Positions 41,894 to 50,775 of a stretch of 64,000 nucleotides of DNA are shown here, piece by piece. Both the position numbers and the translations under genes were made by a program. The stretch is from Prolixibacteraceae bacterium (GTDB lineage: Bacteria > Bacteroidota > Bacteroidia > Bacteroidales > Prolixibacteraceae), in contig JAFLKN010000008.1 in assembly GCA_019163175.1 (NCBI GenBank), positions 1 to 64,000 on the forward strand. Reading direction: 5' to 3'. The notes below the pieces were generated by a model that ran no database searches, was not told where the DNA came from, and worked only from the letters and a program-made list of their open reading frames with translations. Within the stretch, counting starts at the first letter, position 1, and each line of letters opens with the position of its first letter.

Positions 41894-44062
41894 TTAATCA
41901 GCCCTCGAAACTGCAACAACACCATTGATGCTTTTTAGTTTATTCATCAAAAAATCAAGATGATCTAGTCCGTTCACAAAAACGCGTAACGTACCATCGA
42001 AGGCACCATTGTTCGAGTCAATGTTAATAGACCGCATCTGCACACCAATATCTTTAGAAATAACATGCGAAATTTGACCAACAATGCCTAACTCATCGGT
42101 TCCGGAGATACGTATGGTTGCCTGAAATGAGGATTTTTTCTTGGTATCCTGCCATCTCGCTTTGATCACCCGATAAGGATATCTTTCGATCATTTGAGGC
42201 GAATTGGGACAACTCGTACGGTGAATCTTTATTCCCTCTGTGATAGTGACAAACCCGAAAATATCGTCGCCAAAAATAGGGTTACAGCAGGGAGCCAACT
42301 TATAAATCACATTTTTAAGGTTGTTGTCAATCACCAGATAATCGTCGCCCCCTGAAAATTCCAATTCCTGAACTTTGTCTTTGGGCAACATTTCTGTTAT
42401 CAATTGCTTAGCCGATTCTTCTTTCTTTTCAACAAGCAAATCTTTAATCTCCAGAGTATCAATTTTCCCTGTCGAAATGTTGTAATATAAATCCTGAGCC
42501 AGCTTAAATTTATAGTGTTTCAGGAGTTTGCGGATACTGTCGTCGTTGTATTCAATCTTCCAGTTTTTAATCTTCCGGAGTAAAATTTCCTTTCCGTTTT
42601 CGGCTTCGCGCTTAACTTCTTCATTTAAACTGGCTTTAATCCGGTTCTTGGCTTTGCTGGTTACCACAAAATCGAGCCAGTCCATTTTGGGTCGCTGATG
42701 ATTGGCGGTGTCAACCGAAATCTGATCGCCGTTCTGAAGTTTATGCCTCAGGGTAACATTCTTCCCGTTGACTTTTCCGCCCACACAACGATCGCCAACT
42801 CCGGAATGAACCTCATAGGCAAAATCGAGCAAAGTTGCTCCTGCTGCCAGCTTTCTCAAATCGCCTTTCGGCGTAAAAACAAATATTTCATCGGCGTACA
42901 CATTCATTTTGAAATCGTCGATAAAATCGACCATATTCAGCTCCGGATTTTCCAGAATTTCGCGCACATTAGCCAACCAATTTTCCATTTCCGAAGTGCC
43001 CGAACCCCCTTTGTACTTCCAGTGTGCAGCCAAACCTTTTTCGGCAATTTCATCCATCCGTCTGGTTCTGATCTGAATTTCGACCCACTTGCCGTGCGGC
43101 CCCAATACAGTTGCATGGAGTGACTCGTAGCCATTTGATTTCGGAATGGTGATCCAATCGCGCATTCGTTTCGGGTTCGACTGATACTCTTCAGTAACTA
43201 TAGAATAAACCTGCCAGCAATCCGATTTTTCATTAGCAAGTTCCGAATTCAGAATAACCCGAATCGCAAACAAATCCATTACTTCATCGAACTCAACTTT
43301 CTGGGTTTGCATTTTACGCCAGATGGAATTGATCGACTTGGTTCGTGCTTTCATATCGAAAGAAAACCCACGGGCATTCAGTTTTTCCTCAATAGGTTTC
43401 ACAAATTCGGCTACAAAATTGGCACGCTCGCGGTCAGTTTCCTTTAACCTAAGCGCAACAGCCTTGTATGCTTCCGGATTCTGATACTTCAGGCACAAAT
43501 CGAGTAATTCGGAATTGATGTAGTATAAACCTAAGCGATGTGCCAGTGGAGCATACAGAAATGACGTCTCAACAGATATTTTTGTGCGAACAGTTTCCGG
43601 CTGAGTATCCAGATTCCGCATTACCTGAAGGCGATCGGCAATTTTTACCAGAATTACACGCACATCACCAGCCATTGCCAACATCAGTTTACGGTAATTT
43701 TCCGAATGCAGCTCGACGGTATCGGTTCCCATAGCATTAATTTTCGCCATTCCTTCAAGAATCGAAGTAACCGAACGTCCAAACCTGGGTTCGACTAATT
43801 TAGTGGTCGATTCCTGGTAATATACATTGTGCAATAAGGCCGCAATTACAGAATCAACTCCTAAACCAACTTCCTGAACGACAACTTTGGCTACCTCAAT
43901 GGAGTGAACAACAATGTTCTCGCCAGACTCCCAGCATTTTTCACCAAAAACTTCACAGGTCATCGAAAAAGCATCCTGAATTTTATGGTGTTCTTTCTCT
44001 GGAATGCTGGTTTTACACAGCTCAAAAAAATCTAAAAAAGCTTTTTCAATTGCTTCATTCAT
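41894..44062 (-). CDS. RelA/SpoT-family (p)ppGpp synthetase with degenerate hydrolase domain
   Basis: This 722-residue long RSH protein has HD (residues ~25-180), synthetase (~220-370), TGS (~385-445), a helical/zinc-finger-type region with APCCNPIFGDD, and a C-terminal ACT domain (TDELGIVGQISHVISKD). The synthetase motifs are present (MDLFAIRVIL, IPKSNGYESLHATVLG, VEIQIRTRRMDEIAEKGLAAHWKY). In the hydrolase, canonical HDxxED reads LLHNVYYQES and the ADRLHNMR region reads ADRLQVMR, so key acidic residues are lost. It probably synthesises but does not degrade (p)ppGpp. The ATG at 44062 (MNEAIEKAF) is preferred; the track's TTG lies in the ferritin terminator. Confidence 0.88.
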   Translation of the reverse strand: MNEAIEKAFLDFFELCKTSIPEKEHHKIQDAFSMTCEVFGEKCWESGENIVVHSIEVAKVVVQEVGLGVDSVIAALLHNVYYQESTTKLVEPRFGRSVTSILEGMAKINAMGTDTVELHSENYRKLMLAMAGDVRVILVKIADRLQVMRNLDTQPETVRTKISVETSFLYAPLAHRLGLYYINSELLDLCLKYQNPEAYKAVALRLKETDRERANFVAEFVKPIEEKLNARGFSFDMKARTKSINSIWRKMQTQKVEFDEVMDLFAIRVILNSELANEKSDCWQVYSIVTEEYQSNPKRMRDWITIPKSNGYESLHATVLGPHGKWVEIQIRTRRMDEIAEKGLAAHWKYKGGSGTSEMENWLANVREILENPELNMVDFIDDFKMNVYADEIFVFTPKGDLRKLAAGATLLDFAYEVHSGVGDRCVGGKVNGKNVTLRHKLQNGDQISVDTANHQRPKMDWLDFVVTSKAKNRIKASLNEEVKREAENGKEILLRKIKNWKIEYNDDSIRKLLKHYKFKLAQDLYYNISTGKIDTLEIKDLLVEKKEESAKQLITEMLPKDKVQELEFSGGDDYLVIDNNLKNVIYKLAPCCNPIFGDDIFGFVTITEGIKIHRTSCPNSPQMIERYPYRVIKARWQDTKKKSSFQATIRISGTDELGIVGQISHVISKDIGVQMRSINIDSNNGAFDGTLRVFVNGLDHLDFLMNKLKSINGVVAVSRAD

Positions 44063-44099
44063 GACTTCCACTTTTTTGAATTTGGAATGCTTATCTAAC

Positions 44100-44127
44100 A
44101 AAAAAGGCTACCTCACGGCAGCCTTTT
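44100..44127 (-). terminator. Terminator of the ferritin gene (possibly bidirectional)
   Basis: AAAAGGCTACCTCACGGCAGCCTTTT forms a stem flanked by A- and T-runs. In minus-strand sense it lies 24 bp after the ferritin stop and ends in TTTTTT. Its overlap with the longest version of the downstream RSH ORF argues for the later RSH start. Confidence 0.85.
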
Positions 44128-44150
44128 ACAAAAATATTTTTTGAAAAAAT

Positions 44151-44663
44151 TTAAACTGCCGCATTCGGATCAACAAACACTCGCTGGCCCAATTCACGAT
44201 CCATCATAAAAATACCATTACCTTGTCCATTGATGAGTTTAAGTGTTTGAAGAATTTTTTCCACATTGGCTTCTTCCTCAACCTGCTCGTCAATAAACCA
44301 CTTCAGGAAACTTTGTGCTGCATGGTCACTGGCTTTAATTGACACATCAATCAGGTTATTAATTAACGAGGTCACATGATTTTCGTGAACCAATGTTTTT
44401 TCATACACATCCACAATTCCGTCAAAATCAACCGGAACCTGATCAATTGCTTTCAGAATTACTCGTCCACCACGCTCGGTAACGTAATTGAAAAATTTAA
44501 TGGCATGTGCTGATTCTTCCTGGTATTGTATTTTCATCCAATGTGCAAAACCTGAAAGTCCCATATTTTCAAAATATGCCGACATGGATAGGTACAAATA
44601 TGCCGAATAGGTTTCAGCATTAATCTGCTCATTCAATGCGTCTAATACTTCTTTCTTTATCAT
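44151..44663 (-). CDS. ftnA: Ferritin (non-haem, FtnA-type)
   Basis: This 170-residue four-helix-bundle ferritin oxidises and stores iron. Ferroxidase residues are visible: Glu in NAETYSAYLYLSM, Glu-Glu and His in YQEESAHAIKFFN, Glu in YEKTLVHENHVTS and the C-helix/D-helix ligands in DEQVEEEANVEKIL. Length and the Tyr-rich first helix fit prokaryotic FtnA rather than bacterioferritin (no haem Met). It is monocistronic, with its own terminator, and cytoplasmic. No Fur-like site was clearly seen upstream. Confidence 0.95.
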   Translation of the reverse strand: MIKKEVLDALNEQINAETYSAYLYLSMSAYFENMGLSGFAHWMKIQYQEESAHAIKFFNYVTERGGRVILKAIDQVPVDFDGIVDVYEKTLVHENHVTSLINNLIDVSIKASDHAAQSFLKWFIDEQVEEEANVEKILQTLKLINGQGNGIFMMDRELGQRVFVDPNAAV

Positions 44664-44775
44664 AGCTGTTGGTATTTCAATTTTTACTAAAAATACAAAA
44701 TTTTAAATTGCAGAATACTCTTTTGCCTGAAATGAATATTTAAACCTTAGAATTTAAAGCCCAAACATCTAATAA

Positions 44776-45420
44776 TCAATCCTTAAAATCGAGATTAAAT
44801 TTTTGTTTTAGCGTAAATAAAAGTGGATTTTTCTGCATCATCATTTGCATTTTTTCCGAATCAGAGAAGATCATCCGTTCAGATTCTATCTTTTCGAGCC
44901 GGGTTGTTAGTTCAATACCCGAATTTTTTAGTTCATTTCTTAACCACGACACCAGTTCGGGTTTCACCAGCCGCACTTCTTCTTCCTGTATCGAATTTCC
45001 AATCTTAAGTAAAAGTTTGTTACCTTCAGTCAGTTCAGGAATGTTCGAAAGTGTCGATTTGAGATTGGGCCGATCGGTTAATTGATCCAGAAATTCGGTC
45101 CATTTCAAAGCCAATTGTTCGGCAGTAAATGGTTCTAAAAAATCTCCGTACTCGGTATAAGCCGTTTTTTGTTCTTCAGCCTGAATACTTTTCTCCTGAA
45201 CATTACCAGCCAATGCATCTTTTATTGATGGAGTAAATGAACTTCCCAATTTCCGGATCACTTTAACTCCTGAAGCTTTCTCAATAGGCTCAAGCTTTGG
45301 AATTGAAGCGCTGGCCGTATGCGTTACATCCGCTGGTATAACCGCAGATGCTTGCGATACCGTTTGTTCTGAGAGATTAAAGATGGGAAGGAGTGATTCG
45401 TCCTCGTTATCGTCAGCTAT
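44776..45420 (-). CDS. dnaX: Tau-specific C-terminal extension of DnaX, reached by -1 frameshift
   Basis: The ORF track shows only its last 161 residues from a GTG codon, but the frame is open without a stop back to the A-run at 45420 (IADDNEDESLLP...). It has no plausible start of its own and is collinear with the DnaX ORF in the -1 frame. The first ~60 residues are a low-complexity linker. The C-terminal part (PFTAEQLALKWTEFLDQL; SWLRNELKNSGIEL) resembles the C-terminal domain of Bacteroidota DnaX. With the upstream ORF the product would be about 581 residues, the usual length for a full tau subunit in this group. Confidence 0.8.
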   Translation of the reverse strand: MADDNEDESLLPIFNLSEQTVSQASAVIPADVTHTASASIPKLEPIEKASGVKVIRKLGSSFTPSIKDALAGNVQEKSIQAEEQKTAYTEYGDFLEPFTAEQLALKWTEFLDQLTDRPNLKSTLSNIPELTEGNKLLLKIGNSIQEEEVRLVKPELVSWLRNELKNSGIELTTRLEKIESERMIFSDSEKMQMMMQKNPLLFTLKQKFNLDFKD

Positions 45421-45432
45421 TTTTTTTTTAAG
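45415..45432 (-). other. dnaX slippery A-run (candidate frameshift or transcriptional slippage site)
   Basis: In minus-strand sense the codons TTA AAA AAA AAA TAG form a run of about ten A immediately followed by the 0-frame stop. A -1 shift reads ATA GCT GAC and continues for 214 codons. An A-run of this type supports either ribosomal -1 slippage or RNA polymerase slippage; it is also a place where sequencing errors occur. Confidence 0.7.
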
Positions 45433-46520
45433 GTAAGCTGTGCAATTTTGATTACGGCCAATTCTACGAGCAGCCTTTTATTCTGACTAGCCTTGTACTG
45501 AAGGTCGCATTCGTTTGCAATCTGCAAAGCTCCAATAAGGAAATCACTTTCGCAGCGGGTAGCCTGAACTTTGTATTTCTCCTTGATTTCGCCACCAACT
45601 TCGAGCAGTTGAATGGTAACCGGATCTTTGCAAACCATAACATCGCGGAAATGAGAACTCAAACCAGTAATAAAATGGTGTCCGTCGAAACCATGATCTA
45701 GAATTTCATTGAAAAGCAGTAAACTTCCGGAGATATCGTTTTTCAGGAACAGATCGACACATCGGAAATAATAATCGTAGTCGAGCACATTTAGGTTCGA
45801 AATGACGTCTTTGTAGGTAATGTTTCGGCCCGAAAAACTTACGATCTGGTCGAAGATTGACAAGGCATCGCGCATGGCACCATCGGCCTTTTGAGCGATC
45901 ACATTTAAAGCTTCGCTCTCAACCACAACGCTTTCGCTTTTGGCTACATGCAACAAATGACTGGAAATATCACTGATCTTGATCCTGTTAAAATCAAATA
46001 TCTGGCAACGCGACAGAATAGTTGGGATAATTTTATGTTTTTCGGTAGTGGCCAAAATAAATATGGCATGCCGAGGTGGTTCTTCAAGCGTTTTCAGAAA
46101 TGCATTAAAAGCAGCCTGCGAAAGCATGTGAACCTCATCGATAATGTATAAGCTATAGTTACCGATTTGCGGTGGAATCCTTACCTGATCAGTCAGGTTG
46201 CGAATATCGTCAACCGAATTGTTCGAGGCTGCATCCAATTCATGAATATTGTACGAACGGTTCCCGTTAAAAGCCAGGCAAGACTCGCACTGGTTGCAAG
46301 GTTCAACATCAGCAGTCTGATTTTGGCAATTTATAGTTTTGGCAAAAATACGTGCGCAGGTAGTTTTTCCAACTCCACGTGGCCCACAAAACAAATAAGC
46401 ATGCGCAAGCTGGCTGTTTTTAATCGCATTTTTAAGCGTCGAAGTAATTGAGGCTTGCCCCACAACGGTCTGAAACGTATCGGGTCTGTATTTTCGTGCT
46501 GAAACAATAAAATTCTCCAT
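45417..46520 (-). CDS. dnaX: DNA polymerase III subunit gamma (short DnaX form)
   Basis: This 367-residue clamp-loader ATPase loads the sliding clamp at replication forks. It has Walker A GPRGVGKTTCARIF, a zinc module (NQTADVEPCNQCESCLAF), Walker B IIDEVHMLSQAAFNAFLKTLEEPP, sensor 1 ATTEKHKIIPTILSRCQ and a C-terminal clamp-loader helical collar. The ORF track start is replaced by the ATG at 46520 (MENFIVSARKYRP), the conserved DnaX start. The 0-frame stops right after an A-run, which gives a gamma-like form, and a -1 shift yields the long tau form. Confidence 0.9.
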   Translation of the reverse strand: MENFIVSARKYRPDTFQTVVGQASITSTLKNAIKNSQLAHAYLFCGPRGVGKTTCARIFAKTINCQNQTADVEPCNQCESCLAFNGNRSYNIHELDAASNNSVDDIRNLTDQVRIPPQIGNYSLYIIDEVHMLSQAAFNAFLKTLEEPPRHAIFILATTEKHKIIPTILSRCQIFDFNRIKISDISSHLLHVAKSESVVVESEALNVIAQKADGAMRDALSIFDQIVSFSGRNITYKDVISNLNVLDYDYYFRCVDLFLKNDISGSLLLFNEILDHGFDGHHFITGLSSHFRDVMVCKDPVTIQLLEVGGEIKEKYKVQATRCESDFLIGALQIANECDLQYKASQNKRLLVELAVIKIAQLTLKKK

Positions 46521-46653
46521 AAAACCTGCTGAATTGAACGACCAAATATACAAATTCTGGTCTAACGGCAAATTGAAACTTATTAACAGAAGCCGCATAA
46601 AACTTTTAACATCCTGAATTGTTTCATTTTCAGTTCACACAAAAACAGAAAAA

Positions 46654-47190
46654 ATGAAAAAACTCACATTAATTTTTAGTCTTATTTTAATTTCCTCAAT
46701 AGCCTTCAGTCAAAAATCGTTTTACGACTTTAAAGTAAAAGATATCGAGGGTGGAGATTTTAATCTTTCAAGCCTGAAAGGAAAAAAAGTTCTGGTTGTT
46801 AACACTGCCTCAAAATGCGGTCTTACGCCACAGTACAAGCAGCTGGAAGAGTTGTTTGAAAAATTTGGCGGCGATAAATTTACCATTATCGGATTTCCGG
46901 CCAACAATTTCATGAAACAGGAACCCGGAACAGACAGCGAAATAGCTGAATTCTGCGAAAAAAATTACGGAGTTAAGTTTCAAATGATGTCGAAAATTTC
47001 GGTAAAAGGCGACGACATGCACCCGCTGTACAAATGGCTGACAAGCAAAAGTGAAAATGGGGTGTTGGATTCTGAAGTGAAATGGAATTTTCAGAAATAC
47101 CTGATTGATGAAAACGGGAAACTGGTCGATATGGTCGAACCCAAAGTAAAACCTGACGATGAAAAGATTTTAAGTTGGATAAAAAAATAG
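46654..47190 (+). CDS. Glutathione peroxidase-family thiol peroxidase, exported
   Basis: This 178-residue protein has a signal peptide (MKKLTLIFSLILISSIAFSQ) and a thioredoxin-fold peroxidase domain. The peroxidatic Cys lies in VNTASKCGLTPQYKQLEELF; GFPANNFMKQEPG and VKWNFQKYLID carry other tetrad positions. The usual Gln of the tetrad (NQF) is Asn here. Such Cys-type enzymes usually work with thioredoxin rather than glutathione. It is monocistronic, with a terminator directly downstream, and divergent from dnaX. It reduces H2O2 or lipid hydroperoxides in the envelope. Confidence 0.92.
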   Translation: MKKLTLIFSLILISSIAFSQKSFYDFKVKDIEGGDFNLSSLKGKKVLVVNTASKCGLTPQYKQLEELFEKFGGDKFTIIGFPANNFMKQEPGTDSEIAEFCEKNYGVKFQMMSKISVKGDDMHPLYKWLTSKSENGVLDSEVKWNFQKYLIDENGKLVDMVEPKVKPDDEKILSWIKK

Positions 47191-47216
47191 ACTTTCAGAT
47201 TGGTAGATTGAAATTG

Positions 47217-47248
47217 AAAGCGGTTTTCGAAAGAGAATCGCTTTTTTG
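47217..47248 (+). terminator. Rho-independent terminator of the peroxidase gene
   Basis: AAAGCGGTTTTC-GAAA-GAGAATCGCTTT is followed by TTTTGTTTTG. It lies about 27 bp after the peroxidase stop codon. Confidence 0.8.
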
Positions 47249-47516
47249 TTTTGTTCTGAAACTTTAAACCCATTCCTGGCTCTCAAGCCGGTCTTCTATT
47301 TCTTTTTTCCATTGAGCTGAAATAACCACACAACTCAGTGCGAACAAAAATGAGCTGTGCATTAACTGTAATTCCTTACAGTCAAAATAATGATTGATTT
47401 CCTATATTATTCGCGAAGAATTTTTTATCAGTGGATGAAAAAAGTAGTTTTGAGCAATCAACTGGACTTCTTCGTCAATGACAAGGTATAGTTGTAATTC
47501 AGATCATGAAATTAGT
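47249..47516. other. Intergenic region without a confident gene
   Basis: This stretch lies between the convergent peroxidase and kdpD genes. The only readable frame is a 32-codon minus-strand ORF at 47264-47362 (MHSSFLFALSCVVISAQ...KEIEDRLESQEWV), a hydrophobic stretch plus a charged helix. It is too short and lacks a recognisable start context to call as a gene. No repeat or RNA structure beyond the upstream terminator was seen. Confidence 0.5.
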
Positions 47517-50192
47517 TTATTGAATTGTACAAATATCTGAAATTTTAGTAGGTATTTTTATTGTAAATCGTGCACCACCATTCTCGCGATTTTCTGCAAT
47601 AATGGTTCCCTTATGGGCTTCAACAATCCCTTTTACAATAGAAAGTCCTAATCCCGTTCCACCGGCTACAGCCAATTCGCCCCGATAAAATTTATTAAAT
47701 ACCATAGGCAAGTCAGTAGCCAAAAATCCTGTGCCTCGGTCCATCACCTGAATGATAAGAAAACCATTGTCGTAAAAGAACTTGATACGAATATTGCTCC
47801 CTTCCGGGGCATGTTGTGTTGCATTCAACAAAAGGTTATGAAGAACCTGCTCCATTAATCCAAAATCGAGTTGAACCAATGGCATATCATCGGGCAACAC
47901 ACAATGCAGGCCAAAGGGTTTTAATTCGGATGAAAGTGCCGGCGTTACCTTGTTGATCAAATCATGCAAATCGCACCAGTCAATACGCGGCGTAAGTCTG
48001 CCTGAATCAAGCCTAGACATATTCAATAAATTTTCAATCAGCCGGTTAAGCCGGAGAGCAGCCGTATTTATTTCCTGATAAAGTACGGTCCTTGTTTCAG
48101 GCAAATATTCCTGTGCAATTAAAGTGTCGGATGCGCCCATTATAGTAGCCACCGGAATACGAAGTTCGTGCGAGATGGAATTAAAGAGTGTTTTGTAAAG
48201 CTTATCCGAAGCGTTCAGTACAAAAGCATTTTGCGCAACCAACCGTAAAAATTCGCGTTCAATCTTACCCGAAATTTGGGGCAAAAAGCCCTCCCAAAAC
48301 TGTTCTTCACCTTGCGTAAAAACTTTTGGATGTTTAACTGCAATTACCCCCATATTGTCGCTATTTCCTTTTAACGGATAAAAAGTATAATTGCCGGCCG
48401 GAAGTGTATCAGAATATTTACCGGCTTTTGCTGAATGCCTGAAAGTCCAATCTGCTACGCTCAATTCGCTTTCGGTAAAAACAAGTGCTGTATTATGCCT
48501 GATCTGCGCTTCCAGTTGATTGGCCTCATTCTTCAGAAAAATAGCGCTTCCCATGTTGAAATATTTCTGAATATCGCGCACTGCAAGAGCCAAAACATCT
48601 TCAATGCCAGAGGTAGTTGAAAGCTCTTTGGCCAGTTGATAAAGTGCATGAGTTCGTTCTTCCCGAATTCTGATTTTCCTTTCCTGCCGGCGCACCCGCG
48701 AGGTCAAAACTCCATTCAGCAAAGCAATAATAAAAAACATCCCCAGCATCAACATATCTTCAGGTCGTTCTACATGTAGGGTGTAAGAAGGCGGAATAAA
48801 GAAAAAATCCCATATCAGTGAGCTAAGTGTTGCGGCCAGTAAAATGGGACCAGTACCGAGAAAAAATGCGAGAATAGAAACTACAAACAACAAACCAAAT
48901 GAAACAACCTGGTAGCCTACAAAATCTTTGATCAGGAAGAAAATTACAGATGTAGTGGTAACAAGGAGTATGGATGCAAAATATTGGTTTAGGCTGGAGG
49001 TAAACGAAGGCAGCGACGCCTTTTTCCTAAATTTATCCTCGCTTTGGGTATCTGAACCAAGAATGTAAACATCAATATTTCCACTATACCTGATCAGGCG
49101 ATTGACAAAATTACCTAAGCGAAATAATGTAAGCAGATTCCTTTCGCGAGGTTTGCCAATGATGATATGTGTGATATTTTCCTTTTGGGCAAAATCAACA
49201 ATTGCCTTAACGAGATCCAGATTGGTAACTATTCTGAACTGAATGCCCAATTGTTTGGCCAGACTAATATTTTTATCCAGAAAGTCGCGTTCCTTCTCGG
49301 TTAATTCGTGCGAAGTTTCAACATAAATTGCCTGTAAACTTCCGCCCATCGTATCAGCCAAATTCTTAGACCACCTCAACAAACGTGATGACTGAGGTGT
49401 GTAACTTACAGCTACGAGCAGTCGAACACCCGATTTCCATGGACCTTTTATTCGTTTGATCTGCATATAATCATGCAACTGCCGGTCGACACGATCGGCC
49501 ACTACACGCAAAGCCATTTCGCGCAAGGCTGTAATATTTCCTTTCCTAAAGAAATTAAGAACAGCCTCTTTTGAGCGGTCAGGAGTATAAACTTTTCCTT
49601 CCGAAAGCCGTTGAAGCAGCTCATCGGGAGTCAGGTCAACCAATTCAATGTCATCAGCACTTTCAAAAACATCATCAGGAAGAGTTTCCCGTACAACGAT
49701 TCCGGTAATCTGAGCAACAATCTGGGAGCGGCTTTCCAGATGTTGTACGTTTACTGTTGTATAAACGTGAATGCCATGATCCAGAATTTCCTGAACATCC
49801 TGGTAACGTTTATTGTGACGGCTTCCGGGGGCATTGGTATGCGCCAGCTCATCTACAAGCACAATCTGCGGTTTTCGGGCGATGATGCTATCCAGATCCA
49901 TTTCTTCGAGAATCGCCGATTTATAGCTATATCGGTTTCGTGGAATCAACTCAATTCCCTCACACAATTCGGCAGTCTCTTTCCGGCTATGAGTTTCCAC
50001 ATAACCAATTACCATATCGGCACCTTTCTGTTTCTCAATTTGAGCTGCCTTTAACATGGAATAGGTTTTACCCACTCCAGCACACATCCCAAAGAATATT
50101 TTTAGTTTTCCCCGCTTACTCTTTTCTTCGTCTTCTTTCAGCGAAGCCAATAAATCGTCAGGGTTGGGTCGGTTATCTTCGAAAATATCCAT
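47517..50192 (-). CDS. kdpD: KdpD sensor histidine kinase
   Basis: This 891-residue membrane kinase senses potassium limitation. Order of domains: KdpD N-terminal ATP-binding domain (Walker A GMCAGVGKTYSM; LVDELAHTNAPGSRHNKRYQDV), a universal-stress-like domain (~250-375) with the SGNIDVYIL end, four membrane helices (~400-510), a GAF-like domain, HisKA (FNSISHELRIPVATIMG with the phospho-His) and HATPase (NLLLNATQHA, GTGLGLSIVKGIVE). It follows kdpC by 6 bp and ends the operon. The partner response regulator KdpE was not seen in the window, so it must be encoded elsewhere or replaced. Confidence 0.95.
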   Translation of the reverse strand: MDIFEDNRPNPDDLLASLKEDEEKSKRGKLKIFFGMCAGVGKTYSMLKAAQIEKQKGADMVIGYVETHSRKETAELCEGIELIPRNRYSYKSAILEEMDLDSIIARKPQIVLVDELAHTNAPGSRHNKRYQDVQEILDHGIHVYTTVNVQHLESRSQIVAQITGIVVRETLPDDVFESADDIELVDLTPDELLQRLSEGKVYTPDRSKEAVLNFFRKGNITALREMALRVVADRVDRQLHDYMQIKRIKGPWKSGVRLLVAVSYTPQSSRLLRWSKNLADTMGGSLQAIYVETSHELTEKERDFLDKNISLAKQLGIQFRIVTNLDLVKAIVDFAQKENITHIIIGKPRERNLLTLFRLGNFVNRLIRYSGNIDVYILGSDTQSEDKFRKKASLPSFTSSLNQYFASILLVTTTSVIFFLIKDFVGYQVVSFGLLFVVSILAFFLGTGPILLAATLSSLIWDFFFIPPSYTLHVERPEDMLMLGMFFIIALLNGVLTSRVRRQERKIRIREERTHALYQLAKELSTTSGIEDVLALAVRDIQKYFNMGSAIFLKNEANQLEAQIRHNTALVFTESELSVADWTFRHSAKAGKYSDTLPAGNYTFYPLKGNSDNMGVIAVKHPKVFTQGEEQFWEGFLPQISGKIEREFLRLVAQNAFVLNASDKLYKTLFNSISHELRIPVATIMGASDTLIAQEYLPETRTVLYQEINTAALRLNRLIENLLNMSRLDSGRLTPRIDWCDLHDLINKVTPALSSELKPFGLHCVLPDDMPLVQLDFGLMEQVLHNLLLNATQHAPEGSNIRIKFFYDNGFLIIQVMDRGTGFLATDLPMVFNKFYRGELAVAGGTGLGLSIVKGIVEAHKGTIIAENRENGGARFTIKIPTKISDICTIQ

Positions 50193-50198
50193 GTCCTT

Positions 50199-50774
50199 TT
50201 AATAAATCCTATCTAATTTCAAATTTAATAATAATACGTTCACCCTTTCTTTTCCAAACAAACCAAATTGGGGTGATTCGCTCATAGTATTTACCAATTC
50301 TGTTAACTGAACCTTTTGAATTTCATTTAGGTTTCTAAATTTAGAAATTCGCTCCACCTGCACCATAGCTGCCCTTGGTGAGATGTGCGGATCAAGGCCA
50401 CTTGCCGAAGCAAAAACCATTTCAGATGGAATCGTTTCAGAAGCATGAAGTTGATTGAATTCGGCAAATTGAGCAGCGCGTTCGTCAACCAATTGTTTGA
50501 GTTTTTGGCTGGTCGGCCCAAGATTTGAACCGCCTGATGGCAATGCCCCGTAATCGGGTGCCGATGGTCTTGAGGAAAAATAGATAATACTGTCAAACTT
50601 CTGTCCTATCAGCTCGCTGCCAATTACTTTATTTCCCTGAATAATCAGGCTACCATTGGCCTTCTTAGGAAATGCGATCTGGGCAATTCCGGTAATTAGC
50701 AACGGATACGCCAATCCGAGCAAAAGGGTAAACAGGACAAACATTTTTATTGCAATCCGTATCTGTGTTTTCAT
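50199..50774 (-). CDS. kdpC: Potassium-transporting ATPase subunit KdpC
   Basis: This 191-residue single-span membrane protein is a non-catalytic chaperone-like subunit of the Kdp complex. Its N-terminal helix is MFVLFTLLLGLAYPLLITG. The periplasmic part carries the family motifs YFSSRPSAPDYGALPSGGSN, LGPTSQKL and ASASGLDPHISPRAAMVQV. It lies one base after the small ORF and 6 bp before kdpD, which indicates a tight operon. Confidence 0.96.
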   Translation of the reverse strand: MKTQIRIAIKMFVLFTLLLGLAYPLLITGIAQIAFPKKANGSLIIQGNKVIGSELIGQKFDSIIYFSSRPSAPDYGALPSGGSNLGPTSQKLKQLVDERAAQFAEFNQLHASETIPSEMVFASASGLDPHISPRAAMVQVERISKFRNLNEIQKVQLTELVNTMSESPQFGLFGKERVNVLLLNLKLDRIY

Positions 50775-50775
50775 C

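Noticed and set aside
44776-45261. Separate 161-aa gene as in the ORF track
   Set aside because: Its GTG start is internal to a frame open back to the dnaX A-run, and it resembles the DnaX C-terminus, so it is treated as part of dnaX.
47264-47362. 32-codon minus-strand ORF (MHSSFLFALSCVVISAQ...)
   Set aside because: The hydrophobic segment looks protein-like, but the ORF is short, lacks neighbours that would co-express it and cannot be distinguished from chance.
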